This document shows, one piece after another, positions 43,875 through 56,336 of a stretch of DNA of 64,000 bases. The position numbers and the translations under genes were made by a program. The notes beneath the pieces were generated by a model that saw only the letters and a program-made list of their open reading frames with translations, was not told the origin of the DNA and did not search any database. The number at the start of each line of letters is the position of its first letter. Within the stretch, counting starts at the first letter, position 1. Source of the DNA: Iris pallida (taxonomy: Eukaryota; Streptophyta; Magnoliopsida; Asparagales; Iridaceae); NCBI GenBank assembly GCA_029216955.1, contig JANAVB010004176.1:19161-83160 (forward strand). Direction: 5' to 3'.

Positions 43875-45809
43875 TGTCACGCCTCGATTCGGGGAATCGT
43901 TCACCTCCGCTTTGATTCACGTCGAATCGTTCGTCCTCGCTAAGGCGTGATGCCGTACAAGTCTGGAATTACACTTGTACAAGGCATGCTCGTGTTCCTT
44001 TTATGAAAGAGACATTTTGAATAGAGATTCGCAGCGGTTGATAAAAAGTTTGGGCAACACAGATATGATCTGAAATAAGTTCTTTATTGATATCTTTGAA
44101 ATTATATTGCATAAATATAAGGCTCTCAAACAGCCGAGATGAAATGCCAAACTTGGCTACAACTTGCAAAAATATTGAAATGAGATACAACTTGTTCCAT
44201 ACATCATATCCCTTTATTAATAATGCGACAATAACCACCTTCAGCAAATGCCTTCTTTTTCAAGTAGAAACTTCAAGATGTACGAAGCTTCTAAAGAGTC
44301 AGACAGCAAGCCTTCAGCGTCTATGATTATCCACTAGGTTCCTGGCACCTGTGGAGACGAGGGTCAGTACATTGCCACATATGTACTGGTGAGCGGCCGT
44401 AACCAATCTCACCATAAATCAACAGTAGTAAAATTACATGAATGATCACTATTGATTTGTATTCTTTCTATCTTGCCTTAAGGTCCATTAACAATTCATA
44501 TATTTGATGAGAAATATAAGGAGCATACAGTGATGTTAGAAACATAAGCAATTCATGTTGTTCTAACATAAGCAATTCATATTGATCACCAATTTGGTGA
44601 ATCTTACCCACGGTCGATAGCTATCCCTTTAAATATTTATGAATACCACTTACTCTGCCTGCATAAGACATTGTTAGCTATGCCACCTGTCTATATGAAG
44701 GTCACTGACTACATGCCATCTGGGACATCTTGGTCGGATGGCTCCCCTTCAGCGGTGGATAGCTAGCCCATCCGGAAGGTTCCCGAAAGACCGTGCTACT
44801 ACTTCAGCACTGTGCTACTACTTTAGCACTATGTTTCTCCTAGGCCGAATCGGTTCCGTAGCCTCGGAATACCGTTCGAGGAACTACCTTGTATACAAGT
44901 TGTCCATGACCAAGCATGCAATACAACTTAACTAATAAGGGACATGACATGCATGCCAATAGCATCTTCCACACATAGTCGTAGTTCTCATTTTATCTTA
45001 CCATTTTCCCATCTTTCAAACTTGCCATCTTACCATCTTACTTTGAGCCATAGGCTCGCATATTCGTTCATCCCACCAAGGGACTATTCATTTGTAACCC
45101 ATTCTTTCGAACGAAGTCCGATATACTTATCGCCCAATACTTGGGTCTTTGCATCACCTGTTAAACAATTCATATAGCATACGAGCATCATTCGATTTAC
45201 AACATAAGCCTAGCCATGTGATAATTTATCTTTCATTATCTTTTCCGTATTATTACTTTGTATCTTTATTAAGCACCGAACGTAATAACAAGTCTACCAT
45301 TGTTATGCGCGAAGATCAAGGATCGTCGAAGGATCAAAGCCACTCACTTGTTGGTGAATTGCCGAGAGAAAGAGGTCTTCCACGTAACGTCAAGCTAGGT
45401 TCACTGCGTTAGCACCTGCATTGGCACCAACGTTTGGTCAGCATACTTCTTCCCTTTCTCTCAGTGATTCGATATGAAATGTGTAGACAGTGAAAGTAAA
45501 TCCATGAAAACATTCATCGAAAACAATCACGAAAACGTACACAAAAACCAACAGCAAAGCGACATCGAAAACCAGCAGGGCAACGGCCTCAGGGCAAGCG
45601 ACTTTATATAGAACTTTCTCCCAAGATGCGTGCTACTGCATCTTGGGCATCATTTTAAAAGAGTCCAATCCATAACGAGGAAAGGATCTCAATTCATTAT
45701 CCTGCGATCCAGGTAAAGTTTCCCCAAGTATGGTTCCCCAATTCTCATCCGACTCGGCCATTCGACCGCTAGCTCGTTCCATGCTCCGCAACGGATTCAG
45801 GGCATTACA
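43875..45809 (-). repeat. E2 5' LTR, 1,935 bp
   Basis: Plus-strand ends TGTCACGCC and GGCATTACA. Minus-strand CTATATAAAG at 45604-45613 is a good TATA box about 200 bp into the LTR. At 44349-44370 the minus strand reads CTGACCCTCGTCTCCACAG, a strong 3' splice-site-like sequence at the position where the other chromoviral LTRs carry theirs; only eleven open codons follow. E6 LTR sequence starts at 45810 (expected duplication AGACT). Confidence 0.88.
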
Positions 45810-47660
45810 AGACTAGACTGAGTTAGACTTCATCCAATCAATCACGGCCAAACAATAAGTACGGCTTGATACTTTCACTAACGAGGGTTATCACAGGCCT
45901 AGTTACTAGCAAGATGCAATGAGATATTCCAACAGCCACAAGCCCTGCAGACCATCTAGGTTATCCAAGTCGAATATCGTTCATGAAGGATGCAACACAT
46001 GACAGTGTGCTGGAAATGTGCCCTACTCGTCGGCAGGCTACAAGTCCACTTGCGCGCCCAAATAACGGGATTGCCTGTAACTGGGAAATCTCTTCATGAC
46101 TACTGGGTTATTCTAGTTATTAGCCTTAGTCAATTTTAGTAGGTACCCCTGACCGTGGTAGTCAGGGGTCCCGTCCTAGACATGATGCAAAAGTATTGGT
46201 TTATTTGTACAAACACAATCGTATACGGTGTCCAGGCCATTCATTCTTGTCATGTCATACTAGCCGTCGCAACAGCATTCAATAGTTCCCATTAGGCTTG
46301 CTTGTCATGCCAGATCTTGTCATGTCATGTCATGTCATGTTAGTTACTTGTCATACCAAGCCATGTACAATTATCAGTCCAGTCATGTCAATTAATACAA
46401 GTTATCAAGTCCGTGACAAGAGGTGCAAGAACAATAAAGCAAACAGGTGCGCATAGGGCTCAAGCCTCTACGTGAATAAAACTATTCTAGGCTATGAGGC
46501 CCTGAGCGCAAAAATGGCTTTATGCGAGCAAGACACGGAGTAAGCTTGCTCTACGCGAGCAAGGTTATGTGTGAGCAAGACTCTACGCTCACAAATCTCC
46601 ACGCTAGGCCAAGGGGCCCCAAGCGTAAAATGGCTTTACGCGAGCAAGACCAAGGAAAGACCGCTTCTACGCGAGCGGGAGCCATACGCGAGAGGGAACT
46701 CTACACGGGCAAGTCTCTACGCTAGCAAGCACCCTATGCAAGCAGAAATTTACGCGAACGAGCACCCAAGTGAAACTCTACGCACGCAAGTCTCTACGCG
46801 AGCGAGGGAGAGTCTACGCGAGCACGACTCTATGCGTGCACGAGTGGCCCCCGCGTAAAGTTCAAGTGAACTCGGCGTAGAAAGGATTACGCTGGCACGC
46901 AATACGTGTACGTAAAGGGGACACTATGCTGGCACATTTAAGATATGTGCGTAAAACTTCATCTTCTCTCCAAGGCCAAGACAAGCAGGCGTAAAAGCTC
47001 AAGAGCTCAAGAAAGCCCCATCTCGGTCAAGACTCGATGAAATCCAACCATTCCAAAACCAAACTTACGTAACATCAAAATGCCTTCTATATAGAACTCT
47101 TAGTTTTTGAAAACGGGCCAGTTTAGTAGATCAAAATCGAGAAATCCGAAAATACAACAAACTTAGATCTATATGAAAAAACCATGGAAACTAAAAATGC
47201 TAAGTACTAAAGTGTTTAGAATCTCATGAGGAAGACAATGGAACAATAAAACTTGAGTTCCTCCATGAAGCAAGTTGTACTTGCCTACGGTGGTGCTCGG
47301 TGCAGAATAAATGAGGAAGAAGAAAAGAAGTAGTAAATGAGGAGAGAGAATGGTTGTCGGGTTAATAAATGAGGATGGTGGTAGGGGTTTGCATATCAAC
47401 CCAAACCGAGCCCAACCAAGCCGAAACCCAACCGAACCCAATAGGCAAGGCCAGGATAAACCACATGAACCAGGAAATGCTAACTAACCCATGCCAATAC
47501 AAAACCCAAGACTAGCCAGTCAAGACAAGTCGAACCAAAATGAACCCAAAATAAACCAAGCAAGATTAAACCAGTATCAAGCTAAGCAAGACAAGTCTAA
47601 TTAGGGTCGGGGTTTCGTACACGTATACCAAAATACATAATACGAACTACGGGCGTTACA
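45810..47660 (-). repeat. E6 3' LTR, truncated by E2
   Basis: Matches 53405-55038 and ends GGGCGTTACA. It keeps about 230 bp (46890-47120) lost from the 5' LTR, including a minus-strand CTATATAGAAGG TATA-like box at 47088-47099. A motif-rich segment lies at 46440-46925. Confidence 0.92.
46440..46925. repeat. CTACGCGAGCAAG motif array in E6 3' LTR
   Basis: More than 20 copies of CTACGCGAGC(AAG) and variants at irregular spacing, all in plus-strand orientation. The other LTR has the same at 54050-54440. Open frames through it are artefacts. Confidence 0.85.
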
Positions 47661-47829
47661 ATTCTACCCACCTTAAAAGAATTCTGTCCTCGGAATTTAA
47701 TTAAGAGGCTAGAGAGGCAAGGGCGAGCTATACTAAGCAATCAATCAAACAATCAATCATACAAGCAAGGAATCGAAGGCATGAGGCATAAGAAGACATT
47801 ATACCTCATGAGTCAAACAGGTTGGGATA
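47661..47829 (-). other. E6 polypurine tract and 3' untranslated part
   Basis: Minus strand TAAGGTGGGTAGAAT (47661-47675) directly precedes the 3' LTR. The rest to 47829 has no gene. Confidence 0.7.
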
Positions 47830-49140
47830 TCACGATCGGATATCATCTTCACGCTCCCACGTTGACTCACCCAAAGAGTGATGATCCCAAGAAACACGGA
47901 CTAACTTGATAGTCTTGTTCTTGAATATCTTCTCTCTTCGGTCCAATATGGATACGGGTCTCTCCTTACATGAAAGGTTAGTACCAACAACCAATTCCGA
48001 ATGATCAAGGACATGACTCGGATCTGGGATATACCATCGTAAGTAGGATACATGGAAGACATCATACACCTCATACAACGACGGCGGGAGAGCGAGACGA
48101 TAGGACACATCTCCTACTCGCTCTAGAATGTCGAATGCCCCGATATACCTAGGACTAAGCTTTCCCCATACGCCAAAACAAATGACACCACGGTAGGCAA
48201 GATCCTGAGGAATACATGGTCGTCGACGAAAAATTCAAGGGGACGTCGATGAGAATCGGCCCAATGGCGCTGGCGATCTTATGCAACTCAAAGATGATCT
48301 CTGACTCTTTGACCACCTCAACTGTCTGAGTAATCATTTCTAGACCAAGCATCTGCCTTTCTCCATCATCGTCCCATGCTAGCGGGGATCTGCACTTCCT
48401 ACTATACAGTGCCTCGAATGGTGCCATCTAGATACTGGCTTGGAAACTGTTATTGTACGAGAACTCCACCAGGTGCAGGTGATCCTCCTATGAACCACCG
48501 AAGTTGAGTGTACAAGATCTCAACATATCTTCAAGGTTCGTATGGTACGCTCTGACTGACCATCTGTCTGCGGATGATAAGCTGAGATGAACTGGAGGTA
48601 AGTTTCCAAACTTTCTTGCAGACTGCACCAAAAGTGCGACGTAAATCTTAAATCTCTGTCCGAGGTGATACTGACTGGAACACCATAAAATCTGACAATC
48701 TGCCTGAGGTACATCTCTGTTAGCTGAGCCGTCGACTGACCAACTCTGACGGAAGAAAGTGAGCTACTTGGAGAGTCTATCGACTATAACCCAGATAGCA
48801 TCTCTTCCAGCTGGGGATCTAGGTAATCAATCACGAAATCCATGGTGATATGCTCCCGTTTCCATTCTGGAATCGACAGGGCTGAAGAAGTCCACTGGTC
48901 TCTGATGCTCAGCTTTAACTTGTTGGCAAACCAAATACCGAGAGACAAACTGGGCTATCTTTCTCTTCATGCCATTCCACCAAAAGTGCTGATGGATATC
49001 ACGGTACATCTTATGCTACCGGAATGAATGGAATACTGTGAACTGTGAGCTTCTGCCATGATCTCCTGTCTGATATCACTACTGGGTACACAAAGATGCC
49101 TCACATGTCGAAGTGTACCATCCTCATGGATACATAACTA
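47830..49140 (-). pseudogene. int: E6 integrase with chromodomain, broken
   Basis: Minus strand in at least five frame pieces. Zinc region 48827-49009: MYRDIHQHFWWNGMK, with one cysteine replaced (SRYLVC). Core 48520-48714: [15 protein letters not shown] (second D) and [11 protein letters not shown] (E). 48155-48427: MAPFEALYSRKCRSPL. The C-terminal part reads VDDHVFL without the intron seen in E1. Chromodomain 47830-48108: LDHSELVVGTNL, LDRREKIFKNK, VRVSWDHHSLGESTWE. Confidence 0.85.
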
Positions 49141-50430
49141 TGGTCTTCGCCCTGCTACAATTCTGTAAGCCGCTGAAGGTTAGAATCTGATGACTGAGCT
49201 AACCTGATCCTCTCAATTATACTGGACTGAACTTGTATGCTGGCCATCAATGCCATACTGGTAGAAGGATAACTTCTATACCCATCTTCTGAAGATCTGC
49301 TAATAACTCTGGTTGCGCTGTGAGGAAATAAACTCTGGCTCTCATGCTCAACGCATCTGCGACTACATTGGCCTTTTCTGGGTGATATTGCAGGTTGATG
49401 TCATAATCCACAAGGCTCTAGCCACCTTCTCTGACGTATGTTGAGATCCTTCTATGTGAATACATACTTCAGGCTCTTGTGGTCGATAAAAATCTCCACC
49501 TATCTCCATACAAGTAGTGTCTCCAAAGCTTAAGTGCAAATACTACTACTGCCAACTCCAAGTCATGGGTCGGGTAATTTCTTTTATGATATGAAGTTGA
49601 CGTGACGCATAAGCTATTACCTTCCAATGCTGCATCAAAACACATCCTAAACCTCTGGCTGAAGCATCACAATATACTGAAAATCCTCCGGTCCCATCCG
49701 GAAGCGTGAGAATGGGTGCCTTCATCAAGCCTCGCTTCAACTTCTCAAAAGATTCCTGACATTCTGCTGTCCAAGCAAACTGCACATCCTTGCGGGTCAA
49801 CTGGGTCATAGGTGCTGAAATCCAAGCAAAATCTGAAACAAATCGCCGGTAGTAGCCGGCCAATCTAAGGAAGCTACAAACCTCCACTGCTGTTCTGGGT
49901 ACTGGCCATGTCTCAATGGCTACTATCTTCTGGATCCACTTCTACCCCACCCCTGGTAATAATATGACCCATGTACGAAACGATCGAGCCAGAACTCGTA
50001 TTTACTAAACTTCGCGTACAACTGGTGCTCTCGAGAATCTGGAGGACAATTCTGAGATGCTGCTCATGCTCCACTTCACTCTTGCTATAGATTAAGATGT
50101 CGTATATGAACACAATCATGAATTGATCCAAATAAGGTATAAAGATACGATTCATGAGGTCCATGAATACAGCCGACGCATTGGATGCTTCAAATGGCAT
50201 AATAAGGAACTCCCAATGCCCATAACTAGATCTGAAAGCTATTTTCGGGATGTCCTACTTTCTGACTCTGATCTGATAGTATTCTGACCGTAAGTCAATC
50301 TTTGAGAATACTGCTGCTCCCTTGAGTTGATCAAACAAGTCATCTATCCTCGGGAGAGGGTATCTGTTCTTGATTGTCACTGAGTTCAAGTACGATAATC
50401 TACAAATAATCTAGATGTACCATCCTTCTT
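49141..50430 (-). pseudogene. pol: E6 reverse transcriptase and RNase H, broken
   Basis: Minus strand. 49913-50200 has MPFEASNASAVFMDLMNRIF and the active-site segment as FIYDILIYSK, so one catalytic aspartate of the usual IDD is lost. 49546-49887 has [11 protein letters not shown] and RNase H start [17 protein letters not shown]. The remaining RNase H motifs occur in shifted frames at 49330-49540. RT fingers lie at 50210-50430 with stops. Confidence 0.83.
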
Positions 50431-51070
50431 TTTTACGAGAAGCATCGGGGCTCCCCAAGGCGATCACTTGCATGAATGAATCTCTTGGTCCTAAGTTCTT
50501 CAATCATCTTGTACAAGATGTTCAATTCGGACGGCGCTATCCTGTAGACTCTCTCTGACACTGGTGTTGTCCCTGGTATCAAGTCGATAGTAGACTCGAT
50601 CTTTCGCTCTGGCGGCATTTTGGAAGCTCTTTTGGGAAAACATCTGGAAACTCTGGGGCAACTGTACTGCTGCTACTGCCATCCACAGTACTAGAGGAGA
50701 AGGTTCAACTTGCCTCGGGAAAAGGAAAACTCTGGCTCGCCTGGAATGCTAAAAACAACCCTGCTAATATGGCAGTCTATCCTAGCATACTGGTCCCTTA
50801 ACCAATCCATCCCTAAGACCACATCATAATCGGCCATCGAGAACTCTATCAATCTAGCGGGGAACTCTCTACCGCTAACCACGATCCGATATGATAAAAA
50901 CACTATCTACTCCCACAAGACCGTTACCAGCAAGTATATTGAGTTTTACTGATAATGACTCAGGCTCCAGTCATATCCGTATTGCGAATCGTACAGACAT
51001 AAATAAATGAGATGCACCAGAGTCAAATAATACTGACGTTGGAGAGGAGTTGACGAGAATAGTACCCCAC
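50431..51070 (-). pseudogene. pro: E6 protease and spacer
   Basis: 50691-50903 holds [23 protein letters not shown], the protease end. The active-site segment (LFDSGASH type) is recognisable in another frame near 51020. 50433-50618 is the spacer before RT (ERKIESTIDLIPG). Frame changes separate all three. Confidence 0.78.
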
Positions 51071-52344
51071 TACTTCACCTGGTGCCAATCCTTCTTATAT
51101 GGTCATCGCCATCGCCTGACCATGTCCTCTGGGTGCGGGTCCCCTCTGTTGAAAACCTCTCCGTTTGCTCTGAATTAGGACTTGGGCTTGGGCATACTGC
51201 TGGGGGTTTTGTTGCTGGAATACTTGGGACTGAGGCGGCAAGGGCCTCGAAAACTGTTGTTGCTGCTGGAATGGTGCTGGTCCTCTCACCGAAGGACTAC
51301 AAAAGGTCGAAGAAGAGGAACTCCCCCTATTCGGACAGTTCCTAACCCTATGGTCGGTGCTCCATAAACCAATACAATCCCTCTGCTCTACGACATTCTG
51401 CTACCACATGTCCTGGCTTCCCGCAATGTGAACATCCCGCTGCGAGAGAGTGCTTCTGCTGCTGAGGATTCGTGCAATTGAATGTTGAACCAACGTCATG
51501 AGGCCGCCCGCCTCGGAGTTCCAATTCTCAAAGCCCTAGCTGCCGGGGCTGGTGCTGAAGACGATTCATATGGCCATGAGATCGCTTTCGACCTCCGATC
51601 CTATCCACGATCCTCGGAAGGTATACTCGTGCCTCCTAGCTGCTCTCAATACCGCATCAAAAGTCTGATGCTCAAACTGCTTAACTGCCAATAAAATCTC
51701 TAGATGGAGCCCTACTGGAACCGCTGGGCTCTGTCGAACGGTCGCTACCAAGGTGGGAGCAAACCGACTAAGTCTTAAAACTCGACCGTATATCTGTCGA
51801 CCGTCCTGTCCATCTGCTTCAGATTGGTGAACCTCGCCTGTAGATCGTACCGAGCTACAGCATCGAAGTATTTGATCTAGAATCTCTCACGAAATACTGT
51901 TGATGCAATACGTGCCACTAATCCAATGGCCTATGCCGCCCACCAGCTGTGGACAAGATCCAATAACTGTAGGCATACTACCGCCACCTTCTCGTTCTCG
52001 GGCGTCTTTGCTGCTTCTAGAATCACTTCTGAATCCTACAGTCAAGCATCTGCGGCAATAGCACTTCGCTACCATCTAAGAAGAGAGGGTTCAAGCGCTT
52101 GAAGCTATTGGCTACCAAGTTCCCTTGATGACCGTCTATTCAGAGCATCTTGTACTGCCTGGTGCAGGGCATTGCCCCGACGATCTTGAGATGCTAGCAA
52201 TGTCCTGATGAGACCCACCAAGGTGCCATCATCAGGCTCTGCAGGCTGGACTGGCTGAACTGGTGGCTCTTGACCCCCAGAAGGCATGACTCTGGAGGCT
52301 ACTCCTGAATACTGGGCTTGATCTCTAGGTTGCTGCTGGCCCAT
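51071..52344 (-). pseudogene. gag: E6 gag, heavily broken
   Basis: Starts MGQQQPRDQAQYSG at 52344, Q/P-rich. The capsid region (51560-52080) is spread over frames (VATVRQSPAVPVGL and neighbouring pieces). One intact zinc knuckle CSHCGKPGHVVAEC lies at about 51385-51440. A Q/P-rich tail at 51095-51289 precedes protease. Confidence 0.78.
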
Positions 52345-52582
52345 GGGAGGTGCTCCGCCTTGCCGATCGGTAGGACCAGGAATAATGCGACTGAAGAAGA
52401 CGACACAGGGAACAATAAGGAAGGACCAGGACAGATCAAAGATACAAGCATGTGATCAGGTCAAGAATTCAGGATTCAGAAGATACGAGCAGAGATCAAA
52501 GGCGAGTGCTGATTGAGACATCTATTCGTAAACCCTCACATATCTTGATTCACAAGACCTGCATGGGCCACCTCTTAAACCA
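52345..52582 (-). other. E6 leader with conserved GGTGGCCCATGCA block
   Basis: Minus strand directly after the LTR: TGGTTTAAGAGGTGGCCCATGCA (52560-52582), matching the E1 and E4 leaders. A pyrimidine-rich stretch ending CTTCTTCAG lies near 52390, upstream of the gag start. Confidence 0.5.
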
Positions 52583-53038
52583 TATAACGCCCCAGAACCA
52601 GAATACTGGAGAGCGGGGGTATACATAGCCAGCTACGTATATTAAAATAGAATCTACCTCGCTATACGGTCATGGCTGTCTAGATATGAGGGTCTAACTG
52701 CAAGCCATCAGTCTCTTATAGTCATGAACAAGCCTATTGTCTCAATCTCAAGCAAGTAGTAGCAGTTACAAGATGTTAGACTATCAAATATACAATAGTA
52801 AGACGTCCCATAAATTACATATTTGGATGATCATGAAGCTAGTCATACAAAATGAGAAGACTAGCAAGAGTTTCAGTCATACATGATCAACCCTAGAATT
52901 TGCTATCATGCTACAGCCCATAGGCAGACAGTAAGTAAAGTGCAATCGAGCTAACACGTGCTCGCCGGCTAAACGCCTCAAAAGAATATTTTATAACAAA
53001 ATGGGAGAACAAAAAGGAAACCCACTCGTTGCCTTGGT

Positions 53039-53101
53039 TACGCCTGGTGGTCACCATTTGGCTGGAAGGTAGGAAGATCCTCTGGAGCTACTCTAGTATC
53101 T
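53039..53101 (-). other. Mini-exon-like acidic frame in E6 LTR
   Basis: Minus strand: CTGACCCAACTAG...GGCCAG then 20 open codons (APEDLP present) to TAA. Same phase after the AG and same position in the LTR as in E1, E4 and the solo LTR. Confidence 0.35.
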
Positions 53102-54049
53102 GGCCATACAAAACTAGTTGGGTCAGATCCCAGAAAGAGCAAGTGCCACAAAGGAGGCTTCACTTAAGAACTAAAACCAACAATTAGCACAAAATATTAT
53201 ATAAAAAAGACTGGAAAATATAGAAAATCATGATGATATATGATAAGATAACCATGGGACTATTCAGATAACCAAGTTACAACCCTTTAACCAAACAAGG
53301 ACCGAATTGTAATCCTTCGTCTGAACGGAACTTGGTTTCTACCATTTATCGATAAAGTAAAGCACAAGCAATCAGGTCATGCAACAATCTTGTACAGGAT
53401 CAGGACAAGACTAGACTGAGTTAGACTCCATCCAATCAATCACGGCCAAGCAATAAGTACGGCTTGATACTTTAACTAACTAGGGTTATCACAGGCCTAG
53501 TTACTAGCAAGATGCAGTGAGATATTCCAACAGTCACAAGCCCTGCAGACCATCCGGTTATCCAGTCGAATATCCATTTATGAAGGGTAAAACACATGAC
53601 AGTGTGCTGGAAATGTGCCCTACTCGTCGGCAGGCTACAAGTCCACTTGCGCGTCCAGATAACGGGATTGCCTGTAACTGAAAATCTCTTCATGAGGATT
53701 GGGTTATTCTAGTTATTAGCCTTATTCAATTTTAGTAGGTACCCATGATGGTGGTACTCAGGGGTCCCTTCCTAGGTATGATGTAAAATAGTATTGGTCA
53801 TTTGTACAAACACAATCATCGATAGTGTCCAGGCCATTCATTCTTGTCATGTCATGCTAGCCGTCGTAACAGCATTCAATAGTTTCTATCAGGCTTGCTT
53901 GTCATGTCAGGTCTTGTCATGTCATGTCATGTTAGTTACTTGCCATACCAGACAATATACAATTATTAGTCAGTCATGTCAATCAATTCAAGTTATCGAG
54001 TCCGTGACAAGCGGTGTAAGAACAATAAAGCAAATGGGTGCGCATAGGG

Positions 54050-54440
54050 CTAAAGCCTCTGCGCGAATGAAACTATGCTAGGCTATGAGGCCCTGAGCGT
54101 AAAAATGGCTTTACGCGAGCAAGACACGGAGTAAGCTAGCTCTACGCGAGCAAGGTTATGCGTGAGCAAGACTCTACGCTCACAAATCTCTACGCTAGGC
54201 CAAGGGGCCTCAAGCGTAAAATGGCTTTACGCGAGCAAGACCAAGGAAAGACCACTTCTACGCGAGCGGGAGCCCTACGCGAGAGGGAACTCTATGCGGG
54301 CAAGGCTCTACGCTAGCAAGCACCCTATGCAAACGGAACTTTACGTGCACAAGCACCCAAGAGAAACTCTACGCATGCAAGGCTCTACGCGAGCGAGGGA
54401 GAGTCTATGCTAGCATGACTCTACGAGCACGAGTGGCCCC
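54050..54440. repeat. CTACGCGAGCAAG motif array in E6 5' LTR
   Basis: Second copy of the array described for 46440-46925, with point differences between the two. Confidence 0.85.
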
Positions 54441-55038
54441 TGCGTAAAGTTCAAGTGAACTCGGCATAGAAAGGATTACGCTGGTTTAGTAGATCAAAAT
54501 CGAAAATTCGAAAATGCAACAAACTTAGATCTACATGAAATGAACCATGAAACTAAAAATGCTAAGTACTAAAGTGTCTTAGAATCTTGTGAGAAAGACA
54601 ATAGAACAATAAAACTTGAGTCCTCCATGAAGCAAGTTGTACTTGCCTACGGTAGTGCTCGTTGGAGAAGAAATGAGGAAGAAGAAAAGAAGTAGTAAAT
54701 GAGTAATAAATGAGGAGAGAGAATGGTTGTTGGGTTAATAAAAAGGATGGTGGTAGGAAGGGGTTTGCATATCAACCCAAATCGAGCCCAACCAAGCCGA
54801 ACCCAACCGAATCCAATGCAGGCCAAGGCCAGGATAAAACACATAAACAGGAAATGCTAACTAACCTATGCCAATGCAAATCCAAGACTAGCCAGTCAAG
54901 ACAAGTCGAACCAGGATGAACCCAAAATAAACCAAGGCAAGATTAAACCAGGATCAAGCTAAGCAAGACAAGTCTAATTACGGGTCAGGGTTCCGTACAC
55001 GTATACTAAAATACATAATACGAACTACGGGCGTTACA

Positions 55039-55560
55039 AGTTGATCAGTCATTACCTGAAAGTATTTGAGGTACTGACTTGGAGATGTACTGCCATCAAA
55101 TAGCATAATAGTAGGGGTTTGTATTTGGGAGAAAATTGGACTTCTTCTATTCTATGGGATAAGGCTGCTTGATCCCAAGTTTCTGCAAGCCATCTTTCTG
55201 TTTGAAAGCCTTAAATTGAGTACGTAAAAGTTTTACGGCCTCATAGGTATCTCCTGATGACTGTGGAGCATTGGATTGATTTGACATATTAGGAGGAGGT
55301 ATTGCATGATAAGTACCACCCCCAGCACCGATTGACTTAGAATAACCTGCACAGGTATAGAACCGATGTAAGAAGACTGTACCCCCAGACCAATGTTGAC
55401 GGGAGCTGATGTTGTTATTGGTTCTTGGGTCAAAATTAGATTTGCGATATGTGGAACTGTATGTTGTGTCATAATTACCGCATGTATGCCTGTCATCATC
55501 TCAACCATGCTCTTCAAACTAGCTCCAAAACAGCAATTCTCTGCTCTTGACTATTAACAC
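55039..55560 (-). pseudogene. gag: E5 gag fragment
   Basis: Minus strand. FDGSTSPSQYLKYFQ near 55065-55110 corresponds to the E3 capsid segment YDGKTSASKYITYFE. Upstream, 55233-55517 is a poorly conserved hydrophobic stretch (MVEMMTGIHAVIM) in another frame. The gene is severed at 55039 by the E6 LTR. Confidence 0.7.
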
Positions 55561-56336
55561 TAGAAGAATCTTGATCTTCTGTGATGACATAAGCAATCAT
55601 TTCTCTAGCCATTGAAGACGAGCTAGTAGAAAAGATGGTCCTTTCAGAACTTTTACTATCAGCATCACAGTTATATAAGGAATCACCCCTAAAATAAGTG
55701 ATAGGGATATCCTTTTGACTGAGAGAATCTTGGTTGGAATCAAGAAGATTCTTTTGACCGATTGTTTCTTGGTCAGAAGGAAGATTCCTTTGACCGATTG
55801 TGTCCTAGTCGGAAAGAAGATTTCTTTGACCGATTGTTTCTTAGTCGGAAGGAGATTCCATTGACCGATTGTATCTTGGTTGGAAGGAAGATTCCTTTGA
55901 CTGATTGTGTCCCGACTTCTTGATCTAGTATATCAGTATACTCCTTCGCGGATTCATGAATCCGATCTAAGTATTGATGACTGGGATTATGTGATGCAAT
56001 ATGTCTCGGGCGTTTTCCAACCCTAATGTTTCGAGACGTCATGTTGATAGAGGCATACAACAATTCATCTTCATCCCATATCATCGGTTGAGGAACCTGA
56101 GAGTAATTCAGATGGTCAAAGACAGACCGTTTAGCTAATTGATAGCAACATTTGATAACTATCTCATGGTAAAGATTACAGTAATGTTCTTGGGAATGCA
56201 TTGGATGAGACAGATTTGGGATCTTCGCTTCTGTTTAAGAATTTCATGGAGATCGGTTACAACATCGGATGAGAAGAGGTCGAAGGAACATATTCTTTAA
56301 TGATATTAGGAACATGATTCCTATTCTTGAGATATC
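55561..56336 (-). pseudogene. E5 pre-gag frame with 12-13-residue repeats
   Basis: 55773-56201 is open for 142 codons (MHSQEHYCNLYHE start). Its end contains repeats of the form RSKESSFRLxxN, encoded by about six copies of a 36-bp unit (TTTGACCGATTGT...GGAAGGAAGATT) at 55705-55915. No domain recognised. 56202-56336 holds nothing recognisable. Confidence 0.5.
55705..55915. repeat. 36-bp tandem repeat in E5
   Basis: Six imperfect copies with TTGACCGATTGT and TCGGAAGGAAGATTC blocks. Confidence 0.85.

Larger units (their letters stand above)
11314..45809 (-). mobile_element. E2: Ty3/gypsy chromovirus-like element, interrupted by E1 and E3
   Basis: Minus-strand element in two blocks: 11314-14291 (integrase to gag end) and 42920-45809 (gag start, leader, 5' LTR). 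E3 occupies the gap, flanked by CCAAT at 14287-14291 and 42920-42924. E2 continues past E1 to the left, outside the window, so its integrase C-terminus and 3' LTR are not seen. Initiator-methionine primer site and domain order PR-RT-RH-INT show Ty3/gypsy. Its 5' LTR ends at 45809 within the left LTR of E6. Confidence 0.9.
45810..55038 (-). mobile_element. E6: decayed Ty3/gypsy chromovirus
   Basis: Minus-strand element; 3' LTR 45810-47660 truncated by E2, internal 47661-52582, 5' LTR 52583-55038. Domain order and chromodomain as in E4, but with many frameshifts and stops, so older. At the right it abuts E5 gag (expected duplication AGTTG at 55039-55043). Confidence 0.92.
52583..55038 (-). repeat. 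E6 5' LTR, 2,456 bp, promoter segment deleted
   Basis: Plus-strand ends TATAACGCCCC (TG mutated to TA) and GGGCGTTACA. The sequence jumps from TTACGCTGG to TTTAGTAG near 54486, omitting about 230 bp present in the other LTR, including its TATA-like box. Motif array at 54050-54440. Mini-exon-like frame at 53039-53101. Confidence 0.92.

Noticed and set aside
46522..46858. Arg/Ser-rich frames in the E6 LTR (also 54162-54413)
   Set aside because: Translation of the CTACGCGAGC array.
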